A stretch of 30,989 nucleotides of DNA from Chromera velia (lineage: Eukaryota; Sar; Chromeraceae). The stretch's first letter is position 1. The number at the start of each line of letters is the position of its first letter. The translations under genes and the position numbers were made by a program. The notes beneath the pieces are model-generated. The model saw nothing but the letters and a program-made list of their open reading frames with translations. It was not told where the DNA came from and did no database searches. The stretch is taken from positions 1-30,989 of the forward strand of contig JAHBMJ010001409.1 in NCBI GenBank assembly GCA_018398765.1, in the 5' to 3' direction. Positions 21,435-30,098 of the stretch are shown one piece after another.

Positions 21435-22236
21435 GTACCGCAATTTGGACGAGCAGGCCCAGGTCGCCTTCCTCCTTCCAGCCAAGGACGAGAGGGAGAA
21501 GTTCCTCACCTGCATGAAGGTCCTCCGGTCAGTTGGTTTGTTTGTTTGTTGTTTTATCCATGCATCTGTTAATGAGGTGATCTTGCAAGAAACGCATGTA
21601 GATCGTTCCCTTCTTCCAGTCAGCCAATCCGTCGATAGATTTATCAATCCATGTGCCACATCCATACCCGTGCTCCAACCACTGAAATAGACACCTCAAG
21701 CTGGCAAACACGAAACAGGGTCCTGGCATGTCCGCCTTCTTCGACCCAATCTGTAGACAGACAGAAGGAAAGGAGGAAGAAGACAGGGAAAGGATGTGTC
21801 TGTTTTAAGATATGCAGACAGGCCAGCAGAAGAAAGGAGCAAACAGTGTCCAGATGAAATGTGAAGTGGCGGCCATTTGTTTTCACCCCTTTCCAGTCCT
21901 CTCAGGTTTTTCGCTTCCTGGGTTTTCTTATTGTGTGGCTCCTGCACATCAATAAATGGCAATAGAAGATCTGGAGACTCTCAATTGAAGTGAGAAATCT
22001 AAGCTCGTCTTCTGTATGACAATGTCTCGCAGAAAGGCAGAGGACAGGAGGATCAACGTTGGCTCATCTTCCCTGCAGGCCGGCCCGTTTCCTGTTTGCT
22101 CTGACTGACCTTTTGTATCTGTGTCATTTGCGTGCCAGTTGAAAAGTGTTGGTGATATCAGCACATTGCCACTGTCTGTCGTCATGTTTTGCGTTTTGTT
22201 TGTTGCAGATGGGCGCTGGAAGCCAAGAAGTACTGA
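18059..22236 (+). CDS. PH-fold protein, candidate ISP-family (IMC sub-compartment protein) homologue, nine exons
   Basis: Exons 18059-18157, 18296-18349, 18630-18752, 19297-19386, 19845-19916, 20539-20580, 20869-20919, 21436-21527 and 22209-22236 join in frame to about 216 residues; seven of eight introns are phase 0. The start has a good context (CACCATG). The N-terminus MSGFFCACCE clusters cysteines 6, 8 and 9, suited to palmitoylation, but lacks Gly2 for myristoylation. A charged helix (about 73-92, KEMEKERLQQMVKD) leads into a PH-like domain (about 93-216): GQPCEW, AIYSIDKTLKLF, GERLIVLKYR, VAFLLPAKDEREKF and the closing CMKVLRWALEA helix. Alveolate ISP proteins combine an acylated short N-terminus with a PH fold and sit at the alveolar/IMC membrane, so a cortical role is inferred. 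A generic PH-domain protein is the alternative. The exon 1 donor GTTGGT is weak; a donor four codons later (GTCTGA) also keeps frame. Confidence 0.78.
19414..19650 (+). repeat. TTTG, CA and GA microsatellites in ISP-like intron 4
   Basis: Intron 4 (19387-19844) carries a (TTTG)n run at about 19418-19450, a (CA)n run at about 19547-19578 and a (GA)n run at about 19579-19648 broken by a G run. Reading frames through these are low complexity. Confidence 0.88.
20077..20127 (+). repeat. Three exact 17-bp tandem units in ISP-like intron 5
   Basis: TTCCCTCCCTGCAAGAA occurs three times without change at 20077-20093, 20094-20110 and 20111-20127. It lies inside intron 5 (19917-20538). The unit holds a pyrimidine tract followed by GCAAG, which resembles but is not a 3' splice site. 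Confidence 0.9.
20477..20521 (+). repeat. (TC)n(TG)n dinucleotide repeat just before ISP-like exon 6
   Basis: A CT run changes to a TG run about 17 bp before the acceptor at 20538. It forms most of the polypyrimidine context of this splice site. Confidence 0.85.
21404..21431 (+). repeat. (CT)n repeat serving as polypyrimidine tract of ISP-like exon 8
   Basis: The CT run is followed directly by TGCAG and the exon beginning YRNLDEQ. The microsatellite is therefore the splice-site pyrimidine tract itself, and its length could affect splicing. Confidence 0.85.
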
Positions 22237-24362
22237 TTGCCTGATACTGACAGCTGGAGAGGGTAGGGAGGGCACAGCAGGAGACGGGGAGACCGCCTTG
22301 GAGGGTCTCTTCGTCTGTCTCCCTTCCTTTTCTTCCCTGTATCTGTGGCTGGACAGTAAAAAGACAGAAAAAGAGAAAAGACACACCATCGCACGACACA
22401 TACATGAATGGATCCATGCGTGCTTTTCAAAAAAAGAAGAGAGGTGCAGGGGGAAATGCAACTTTGGAGAGGAGAGAAGAACAGAACAGATGGGCAAAAA
22501 GGCCAATCATATTCGTCCCGCATCATGTCAGCCGTCTTTGTTTTCCGTTTCTTTGCATGACTGTCGTTTTCCCTGCTCGCATGTGTTGTTGTGTTGCATT
22601 GATTCGGTGGAAAGGAGGTAGAAAGGAGGGTGAAGGAGTCACTCTTGTCTTCCCCTCCCCTTCCAGATTTCCTGCATGCATTCAAGGTTTCGTTCGACAG
22701 GGGGGGTGGGGGTTCATCCGTTCTGTCGGTCTGAATGTTCAAAGGTGGCGGGAGAAGAGGTAGGAGCAAGAAAATGAAGGACGGGGATTCTTCGTTCACT
22801 CTACCTCTTTGATCCCAATCCTGACTTTGCAGCAGTTGAGCTCTGTCTTCCAAGTTTGTTTTCTCTTGGACTGTTGGGTTTGGGGGTTTGGGCTTCCCTT
22901 TGTCGAGTGGGAGAGACAGCTGTAGTCGAAAAGAAATTCAATGAAAAGACTGACGGGCAGATCGTGCGGAAAGAGGGAAAGACAATCGACCGCTCAAGAG
23001 AAAAGAAGGAAGCCCTTGAGCAGGAGGACAAGGAAAGAGAAATTGCCTTGCCAATAGGAGAATCCTGTGTAAACCATGCAATGAAAAGAGACAGCTGAAG
23101 CCAGCAGGTCTCTCCCATACTTGATTTTTCTTTCTGTCTGTTTATACATCGTTCGTTCCCGATCAATCGCTTTCCACCACACTTCAATTCCCCCCCGCCT
23201 GTGCAGCTCTCAGACGTTCGTTCCCCTTTCTCTCAAGACACAAGCATTCTCTTTTGAATGCACGAACCCACATACTTTGCTTTGTCTGTGCATGTGCGAG
23301 GATACAATCGCGCTGTCTTGCTGCAAACCTTCAGTCCGCCTCTGTCTCTTGCATGAGCCCACCTACACACTCGCCAACCAGTCCCGAACCGAACCGATAA
23401 TCAAAAAGGCGAACTTTCTTTAAGAATCAGAGGGGGGGAGGAAAGGAGGGGGGGAGGGAGGGGACTCAGTGCAATTAAGATGCAGACAGAGAAAAGCTCT
23501 CTCTCTTGCTTGTTGAAATATGGGAAGGTAAAAACTGAAGAAGAAATCCATAGAGAGAAGGAAGGGGAGTTCGGATCATCGGAAGAAAAGATCACTCAGA
23601 CGGTTCCAAAGGCCTAATTGGTTTCTACTTGACAAACGACAGACCCACTCGAGTGCATGAGTGCGTGAAAGAAAGAGTGAGGGAGGGGGGCGGGTGTGTA
23701 TGGAGTAGACAACGGGGGGGGGGAAAGAAGAGGGAGGGAAGAAGGCGTCCAGTCGGCTCGCATCTTCCCTGTTAGGTCCTCTCGTTCTTTATTCCTCTGT
23801 TTATCTGTCTCTTCCTTTCTCTGTTTTAGTTGAACACCTTCCGAACAGACAGAGACAAATGTCCCTTGTCGCTTGTGAGCGAGGAGAAGAAGATGCATTG
23901 CAACTTTCGAGCCTTCAGGGCTCTCCCGGTTGTAAGACAACATCAAGAAGAATGGAAAGTAGACTGACGAAAGGAGTACGAGAGAGTCAGACAGATGTGA
24001 CAGATATATTCTTTCTTTCTAATTTTTTTTCTCGCCTGTTCACGTCCATCCTTTTTGTCACGCCAGAGTTACCTTCTTTCTTCCCCCCCTCTCCCCAAGC
24101 CTTCAACGTACACTACTCTTTCTGATTTTATGAAAGTCTAATTCCAATCCAATTCCGCCCAACCGAAAGAATCAAACAGGAAACGCGACTTACATGCCCA
24201 TCACTACTAACCTGTATGAAGACGTGTTGTTGCACGCAACTGTCCGCTGACTTTCTCTTTCAGTCTGGTCACTGCAGGGGAGACGTGGAGAAGAGAGAAG
24301 GAAGGAGGTAGGGGGAAGGGAGAGACAGATGCCTTCAAACGATGATTCACAGAACAGGCACT
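22237..24362. other. Long stretch downstream of the ISP-like gene, no gene recognised
   Basis: The first part should be the 3' UTR of the ISP-like gene. Beyond that the + strand is a patchwork of purine-rich (for example 23425-23465, 23690-23740) and pyrimidine-rich pieces. Open frames on both strands are Ser/Pro/Leu- or Arg/Glu-rich without recognisable domains. No canonical polyadenylation signal close to the stop was identified. Confidence 0.4.
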
Positions 24363-24839
24363 TCAAGCCAATGGCGATAGAGAAGAAAGTAGAAAGAGCC
24401 TTGTCTTCCCAAGCCACTTTCTCCAAAGAGAGACGGTCAATCCATCCACGGTCTTTGCTCGTGAGGATTGCAGAAGAACGGAGACAGGGGGCGACGCGAA
24501 AAGCTTGTGTTTCTCTCTCCGTACGTTCTTCTCAATCTCTCTTGCAGACAGACCAGATGGCAAAATGGAGGGCAGAACGATGGATTCAGCCTTCTTTCCT
24601 CCCTCCCGGGCATTCAGTAATTCATTCCTTTGGAAATCTCCCACATGCACAATTCCTTCACTCCGGAACACGCGTGTCTTTTGTGCGCCACACATCAGCA
24701 GCAGTTCTTCCTTGAACACTCGATAGCCGACCGAGTTGTGGATTGAAGTGCGTACTTTGAGAGCTGATGCAAACCGACATTGGAAATACCCAAATCCAAT
24801 GACCCGCCCATCATTTGATCCGAATTCGCCTATATCCAT
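24363..24839 (-). CDS. Uncharacterised minus-strand ORF, 158 residues
   Basis: A frame from ATG at 24839 down to 24363 encodes a protein of mixed composition without low-complexity bias in its first 110 residues (begins MDIGEFGSNDG). I recognise no family. The start context is poor and no neighbouring exons were identified. It could be a real small gene, a single exon of a larger minus-strand gene or chance. It is kept because the composition is protein-like in a region otherwise lacking genes. Confidence 0.22.
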   Translation of the reverse strand: MDIGEFGSNDGRVIGFGYFQCRFASALKVRTSIHNSVGYRVFKEELLLMCGAQKTRVFRSEGIVHVGDFQRNELLNAREGGKKAESIVLPSILPSGLSAREIEKNVRREKHKLFASPPVSVLLQSSRAKTVDGLTVSLWRKWLGKTRLFLLSSLSPLA

Positions 24840-25126
24840 TCATCCAGTAAGTTGGCCGTCCAGGTGCTCAGCCAGCTATGTCTACTAGGTGCTAGGCGAC
24901 ACACAGTGATAAAAAAAAAGAAGAAAAAATCTCGAGAAGCCTAATCTTTTATTTTTTTCTATTATTTTATTGGAAGTGTCAAACATATAACAAACATACA
25001 TCTAACTATAAAACGTACCTTTGCTAAGTTTGCTTGGACCTTTGACCACCAGACTAAAAAAAAAAAAAAGAAAAAAAAATCTTGATATGTCTATTCTTTT
25101 TTTTTTATGAACATGCCGAGACCACC
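24840..25126. other. AT-rich spacer with A and T tracts
   Basis: Several runs of A or T interrupted by single G or C (about 24910-24925, 24944-24970, 25056-25080, 25097-25107) are seen. No gene is seen. Confidence 0.45.
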
Positions 25127-25576
25127 TTAAGGTCCATGCGGGACGCAATACAGCGGCACACAACAGAAATAAAGTCTATTTCTTTCGCTTTTGCCTTCAC
25201 ACCTCAGGGAGACTGTTAGTATAATTTTTTTTTGGACTTGCTTAAGCCCTTTGTTTATGTTGCTACCATTGCTAGCCAGTACCACTGTGCCAGCATCTAT
25301 AGTCCCTATGCTGTAGGTTGATAATATGTCACAAAGGTGAGCAGGCCAAGCACTGAGGATGATTGTGCGGCTAGTTGTGCGGTAAAGACTTTGACGTGTG
25401 GTTCCCAGTTGTTTCTGTACTTGCCTCTTGTCTGTCTTTATCCTTTTCATGATGTGGATTGATGTGGAGGAGCCTGAGATAAGTTTATGCTTTTGGGCCA
25501 CCCGGTTTTTTATTAAATTCAACGTCCATGGTCTACCATTGATAACCACTCGGAGGGCCTGCACGCTACTGCCTTA
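25127..25576 (-). CDS. Uncharacterised minus-strand coding-like segment A
   Basis: About 148 residues are open on the minus strand with protein-like composition (motifs VVINGRPWTLNLIKN and GTTRQSLYRTT). The frame has no ATG at its beginning, so it would be an internal or terminal exon or a remnant. No family is recognised. A second coding-like segment (25589-25960) lies directly upstream on the same strand, and the two may belong to one decayed element or gene. Confidence 0.25.
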
Positions 25577-25588
25577 CAATTTTGGCCA

Positions 25589-25960
25589 CTACGATGGATA
25601 ACCTCTTGACCAACATAACAACCTCTCTGTCTCTCTGGTACAACAAATTGATCCTTTCTTCCCTTGTATGCTTTGGTTGTTTCTTATGATAGGGGGGCAT
25701 TTCTCTGGCTTTGTTGATGCCTGTATATACCGATCCTCCTCTGGTGGTTCCAGAGAAGCATTACACAAAGCGCACACTTCCTCTCCTTTCTTTGCTGGCT
25801 GGAAAGATGAGTAAGGTGATGGCATGCTTTGCATTGCTTTGTATGATTGGTCTATGGCCCTGCTAATTGATTGTATTGGTTGATATTTAGCATAAATTGA
25901 GGAGCCTATTATGGGCCGATAGCGATGGCGTATGATGATGATGATGATGATGAGGAGACA
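25589..25960 (-). CDS. Uncharacterised minus-strand coding-like segment B
   Basis: The minus frame here is open, and its C-terminal half contains EVCALCNASLEPPEEDR and a later CC pair, which could hint at a metal-binding knuckle but does not match a zinc-finger family I know. The N-terminal end runs into a repeat-encoded isoleucine run from the (ATC)n tract near 25935. Function and boundaries are unknown. Confidence 0.22.
   Translation of the reverse strand, partial: CLLIIIIIIIRHRYRPIIGSSIYAKYQPIQSISRAIDQSYKAMQSMPSPYSSFQPAKKGEEVCALCNASLEPPEEDRYIQASTKPEKCPPIIRNNQSIQGKKGSICCTRETERLLCWSRGYPS
25933..25956 (+). repeat. (GAT)n microsatellite
   Basis: About seven uninterrupted GAT units. Confidence 0.85.
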
Positions 25961-26450
25961 GGGCCGCAGAAAAGGCAAAAAGAGAATGCACTGATAGAGG
26001 AGAGAGAAAAGATATAAAGAGGAAAAGGACCTTCTTTCGGTTTCTGTAGATTGTCTTCCTTTGCACACTCACTGCTCCTCTTTCCTCAGTTTTCCTTACT
26101 TTTGAACGTACATTCTCATACCTGGCGGGCACAACGTGCATGCATGTCTTCGTTTTTGCCGTCATTGTATATCTCTCATATATCTCTCTTCTCTTATCTC
26201 CTGTCACACTTGCTAGTGGAAAGTATTTCCTCTCACCCCGCTGGTTGGTGGTGGAGAAGCACTGTCGGGCGGTAGGGAGAGGATGCAATGGCCGACCGCC
26301 TTCATTTTGATGTAGTGAACGGCCTTGTCATTAATTCCATCTACGTGATTTGAGTATACTAATATTTGCGCAAAAACCAGAGAAGAGAACTAATCCAAAG
26401 AAAAAGAAAAGAAAAGGAAATCCGTGTTGCATGCCACTATGGTGCCACGT
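25961..26450. other. Spacer without a recognised gene
   Basis: Complex sequence with short frames on both strands and TGCATGCA at 26138-26145. No domain is seen. Confidence 0.35.
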
Positions 26451-26454
26451 GGCT

Positions 26455-26595
26455 GTGGCCCTCTGTTCTCATGCATTTAATTGAAGCGCTAGGGCCACCG
26501 CAGCGGTGCCCAGCATGCGTGCCGGGCCTGCCTGCCAGGGCAGGCACGGCGCTGCGGGACGCCCAGGGGTGGGCCGAAAGCCCGACCCAAAAAGG
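26455..26595. promoter_or_regulatory. GC-rich patch with a perfect hairpin
   Basis: A GC-rich block sits in AT-rich flanks. It contains the perfect 8-bp stem TGCCTGCC-AG-GGCAGGCA at 26529-26546 and is preceded by TGCATTTAATTGAAGCG at 26472-26488, nearly identical to a word beside the GC patch near 7229. No gene start was found close by, so promoter function is uncertain; a dispersed GC-rich repeat is an alternative. Confidence 0.35.
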
Positions 26596-27340
26596 TCTGT
26601 CTCGGCTCACAGCCAATCTACTTTATACATACTTTGTACATTTACTAGTCTGTATCTCCACTAAGCAATAGTAAGCCTAGTAGTAAGCATCTGTGCTTGT
26701 AGCTATGCCTAGGCGTATCACAACAAAAGAAAATTTAACAAAAAATATAAACCAGAATTTGCCTTAATTATTATTTTTTTTTTCTTTTTTTTTTGTGTAA
26801 CAGTTGTGCAACACCGAAACAATAGTTAAGCAACACTTGAACAATTAACAGTTGTTTATTACTTAACATTGTCAAAAAAAAAAGAAAAAAAAAATAAGTG
26901 AGGATTAACTTTAATTTTTTTTTTGCTGTGATAGGCCTAGAGCTGTGCTTAGCTCCAGTCTTAGGACTAATTAAATAGTTAAAGCATAGAGACCTACTAT
27001 ATAGTCATGCAATTACTAGTGTAATTAAGCCTTCAAATGTGTCTTATGGGGCCTAAAGATCAATATAAAGGTTCTAATAGCTAGTATAACTAGTTTGATG
27101 AACAAATTTCTACATTGGTCAAATACTGTATCTAGTATACAGTATCTCTAAATATAAATAACTTTAAAAATAATTTCAATGACGGCCACGTAGAATGACG
27201 GTGCCCCATAGTCAAAGTCTGTGTTAAATTACTTAAATTATTACTAGAATTATTACATACTATTACTATTAATGACTAGTACACCAATCCTGTAGTATTA
27301 TATAAAGTTAAATATATAACAATTACCCCTGACCCCCCCC
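26596..27340. other. AT-rich stretch left of the foldback element
   Basis: AT-rich sequence without coding capacity. It contains the small inverted-repeat element at 26701-26945 and, near 27244-27262, CTAGAATTATTACATACTA, which resembles the reverse complement of sequence just right of 29546. Confidence 0.4.
26701..26945. mobile_element. Small MITE-like element with imperfect inverted ends
   Basis: The left end (AGCT, CCTAGGC, TATCACAACAAAA at about 26701-26728) matches the reverse complement of the right end (AGCT, CTAGGC, CTATCACAGCAAAA at about 26921-26945) with a few mismatches and a 3-bp indel. The interior is AT-rich with A/T tracts and TTAACAGTTGT-type words. No coding capacity and no clear target-site duplication are seen. 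It may be a non-autonomous transposon or a chance palindromic region. Confidence 0.35.
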
Positions 27341-27776
27341 TTGTTACACATACTCACACTGGTTGCTAGCACACTAAATTAGGGGGGTCACGGACTCCTA
27401 AAAAAAAACTTGATAACACTATGGAAGGTAAGACATCAATGAAGTCCAACTGATTGTTTGAATATAATTAACCCTTTGTAAGTTTTGCTAGCAATGAACT
27501 CTAACCATGTTTTTTCTTGCCTAACGGTACCTTTTGGCTGCCTAGCGGTACCGTTGGGCTGCCTAGCGGTACCTTTTGCCTGCTTAGCAGTGTTTTTTGC
27601 CTGCCTAGCGGTCATCTTCGCCTGCCTAGCAGTTAGATTCAGCTGCCTAGCAGTTAGATTCAGTTGTTTAACAGTTGTATTTAGTTATTCTATAGTATTT
27701 AGTGGTTATAAAATAGTTAAGATGTGTTATAATAAGTATGAATGGGTTATACACGGGTTACTCAATAAATTATTCA
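27341..27776 (+). repeat. Left arm of the long inverted repeat
   Basis: About 436 bp matches the reverse complement of 29128-29546, at roughly 85-90% by eye. It contains about eight 21-bp subrepeats (core CTGCCTAGCGGTACC, 27517-27680). Because 21 is a multiple of 3, a 114-residue frame with a Cys-Leu-Ala-Val heptad arises in both arms. Differences between arms largely alter residues, so it is probably not a selected protein. Confidence 0.88.
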
Positions 27777-28365
27777 ATAACCTCTTCAAAAACTCTAAAG
27801 ACAATTATAGTATAATTCAAACTAAATAAACTAGTAAATGAATTGATCGAATATGTTTTATTGATTGATTGACAGGTCTAAGCAGCAAGCAAAATGAGAC
27901 CATGCTCATTCAGAGAGCTTCTAACCGCAGCCCATACTGAGCCGTGTACTTGCAGGTTCAGAGGTTCTCACTCTGCCAGTGAGACCATCATTCACGGCAT
28001 GGTTAATATAAAGACAAAATTATGATATTCAACCATTGTCCACAAGCAAAAATTCATGTAAAAGAAAAGCTAAGCTGCTCGGTCAATCACAGAAAGTTGG
28101 AGAAGCAATCGTTGCTTGGGCCATCTCTTTCTCATTCAGGGACCCAGCTCAGGGAGAGGGATATCATAATATCATTGATCGTTGCCCTTTTCCCCCGCCT
28201 GCCACAACAGAAAGATCTCTTTCTTTATTTCTTTCTTTTTGATTAAACAGAGAAGGGTAGAGAAAGGTGATCAAACTGTTACAGCAAGACAGCAATTGAA
28301 GGAAAGTCTGTACAGGTCTATTCGAGGGACATAAACAGAGAAGCTCCGTTTAAAAAAAACACGTT
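27777..28365. other. Interior of the foldback element, left part
   Basis: Complex sequence of higher GC content than the arms, from about 27860 to 28260, with no recognised gene. It could be captured host sequence. Short + frames (28022-28246) show no domain. Confidence 0.3.
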
Positions 28366-28869
28366 CTATGTTTTTAGAGGAATTTCTGGCAAGCCACAAA
28401 GAGATGCTGTGCTCCATCGTTGGTGCTTTTTGGGCAAAGTGGTAGAAATAGCTCCACACTTGCTTGCTGATGCATCGTCTTCTTCTTCTTCTGCTTCTTC
28501 TTCTTCTTCTTTTTCTTCTTCTTCTTCTTCATCATCGCCATCGCCGTCTTCTTCTTCTTCTTCTTTTTCCTCCTCCTCCTCTTCTTCTCGCAGTCTATCT
28601 TCAGGGTAGGATTTGAGAGTAGCGTGGCACAGCCTTCGACTGTGGAGAATGGAAGATGCACATAAAGGTTTGGTGAATATAGAGCTCAGACATACATCGA
28701 CGACATGAGAGAATTTTACTCTCGTGGCTTGAGTCCTGAGGAGCCGCATACTCTGCCGTCGCGCAGTGGTGCAAAGAAGTAAACGTATGCATGGATTAAA
28801 TACATTAGTCTTGAGAAGTATGAATTGTTGTACAAGAAATTTCAATGTGGTCTGAACAAAGGGGCGCAA
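28366..28869 (-). other. Minus-strand frame with a long Glu/Asp run inside the foldback element
   Basis: About 168 residues are open on the minus strand, with a central run of Glu and Asp encoded by a (CTT)n tract on the + strand (about 28477-28597). The flanks have mixed composition. There is no ATG at the start of the frame and no recognised domain, so coding status is doubtful. Confidence 0.2.
28477..28597 (+). repeat. (CTT)n trinucleotide tract
   Basis: CTT/TTC units with CAT, GCC and CCT interruptions. It encodes poly-Glu/Asp on the minus strand and poly-Ser on the plus strand. Confidence 0.88.
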
Positions 28870-28876
28870 AATTCCG

Positions 28877-29041
28877 ATGCGTGTCTTACGTTATTTGGCA
28901 GAGATCTTGAGTGAGGAAGAAGACTTTTCAGAGTTGGAGGAGTATCTTCCAGATGTTAGCGATAATGAAGAAGCTTCCTCTGGTTTTTCTTCTACTAGTT
29001 TTTTTATTTCAAGTGACTCCGAGTCTGACAAAAAGGACTGA
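28877..29041 (+). CDS. Small acidic ORF, 54 residues, possible transposase N-terminus remnant
   Basis: ATG at 28877 opens a 54-residue frame ending in TGA at 29039-29041. It is acidic and serine-rich: LAEILSEEEDFSELEEYL, then a Ser/Phe stretch, then SSDSESDKKD at the end. Such acidic serine-rich stretches are common at the N-terminus of piggyBac-type transposases, and the element around it has piggyBac-type ends. It lies close to the right arm, with no catalytic domain following. It could be a remnant or a chance frame. Confidence 0.3.
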   Translation: MRVLRYLAEILSEEEDFSELEEYLPDVSDNEEASSGFSSTSFFISSDSESDKKD

Positions 29042-29127
29042 ATATATTGTAATTAGCCCTGAATTATGCTAATTGTATGTTAAATACGTTTGAATGTCAT
29101 TTAATTTTTAATATAATTCAAAATTAA

Positions 29128-29546
29128 TCGAATAATTTATTAAGTAACCTATACGTAACCCATTTATACTTATTATCACATATTTTAACTATTTTACAAC
29201 TACTAGACACTATAAAATAACTAAATACAACTGTTAAACAACTGAATCTAACTGCTAGGCAGCTGAATCTAACTGCTAGACAGGTGAAGATGACCGCTAG
29301 GCAGGTAAAGACCACTGCTAGGCAGGCAAAAGGTACCGCTAGGCAGCCCAACGGTACCGCTAGGCAGCCAAAAGGTACCGCTAGGCAAGAAAAAACAGGG
29401 TTAGAGATCACTGCTAGCAAGCTTTACAAAGGGTTAATTACATTCAAACAATCAGTTGGTTCTTCAATGTTGACCTACTCCAAAGGGGTCCGTGGCCCCC
29501 CTATTTTAGTGTGCTAGCAACCAGTATGAGTAAAAGTATGTAACAA
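29128..29546 (-). repeat. Right arm of the long inverted repeat
   Basis: Reverse-complement partner of 27341-27776, with the same 21-bp subrepeats (29237-29397) and the same outer sequence ACTGGTTGCTAGCACAC. Homology may resume farther out, where CTAGAATTATT at about 29558-29572 (minus strand) matches the sequence near 27244, after a roughly 78-bp interruption on the left side only. Confidence 0.88.
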
Positions 29547-29917
29547 TTAGTGTGCAATAATTCTAGACAAATCCACCGTTTCTCTCATGGCACCCCCTTT
29601 GTTTCCGTCTCTGTTCTTTTTATCTATGCCTCTGTTAAGTTCTACTTAGAGGGGTTGGCGCTGGTGAGTGCTTGCACAGATTTAAGGGTCTTCAGGGCTT
29701 GATATCGCTGGAGTGGTTCAAGTTGATCCCTAGTGACAGACTCGATCAATATCAGAAGCATAGAGATTTCTTATGATTCAACATCATTCAGATTTTATTA
29801 TAGTCTTTCAGCAAGTCTTTCGGAAGTCTTTTATCTGATTTTGAACGAATTGCGACAGGCCAATATCTGTATGATACAAGACGTTAACGTCCTGCATTTT
29901 TTTTTTATTCTTAAAAA
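29547..29917. other. Spacer right of the foldback element
   Basis: Short frames without domains. No gene is seen. Confidence 0.35.
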
Positions 29918-30005
29918 GGAGGTAGCGAGGCTTGAACCTATTACCTAGCTCTTGCTTGTACTTGCTTGTTAGTATTGTATGCTAACCATTAGATTATGAA
30001 GGCAA
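29918..30005 (-). tRNA. tRNA-like fossil or tRNA-derived SINE head
   Basis: On the minus strand a D-arm-like CTAATGGTTAGCATAC (A-box region) is followed about 45 bp later by GGTTCAAGCC, which fits the internal B-box consensus. The presumed acceptor and T stems do not pair well, so a working tRNA is unlikely. A decayed tRNA or the head of a tRNA-derived SINE is more likely. The sequence then runs into T- and A-rich tracts. Confidence 0.3.
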
Positions 30006-30098
30006 GTGATGCGCACGATTCTGTTTTGCTCAGTATTACTTTAAACCACAATCAATTCATTTAATTTCTATTTTCTTTCTAGCTATCCTTAAGTAGCG

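Larger units (their letters stand above)
27472..29433. mobile_element. Foldback-like DNA transposon with piggyBac-type ends (TTAA-CCCTTTG)
   Basis: The left end reads TTAA-CCCTTTGTA (27468-27480) and the right end is its mirror, TACAAAGGG-TTAA (about 29425-29437). TTAA target sites and CCC-starting inverted ends are hallmarks of the piggyBac superfamily. The arms inside are about 305 bp and built of 21-bp subrepeats, as in foldback elements. The interior (27777-29127) holds no full transposase, so the element is non-autonomous; a 54-residue acidic ORF (28877-29041) resembles the acidic N-terminus of piggyBac transposases. Oddly, inverted homology continues about 130 bp beyond both TTAA sites, to 27341 and 29546. 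The element may therefore be nested in, or be an inner part of, a larger palindromic element. No target-site duplication was seen at the outer ends. Confidence 0.6.

Noticed and set aside
22182-22853. 223-residue minus-strand frame
   Set aside because: It is antisense to the last exon and 3' region of the ISP-like gene, low in conserved features, and rich in Ser/Pro/Leu from purine/pyrimidine skew.
27485-27829. A 114-residue membrane-like protein with Cys-Leu-Ala-Val heptads
   Set aside because: It lies entirely in a transposon arm of 21-bp subrepeats; the copy in the other arm differs mainly by residue-changing substitutions.
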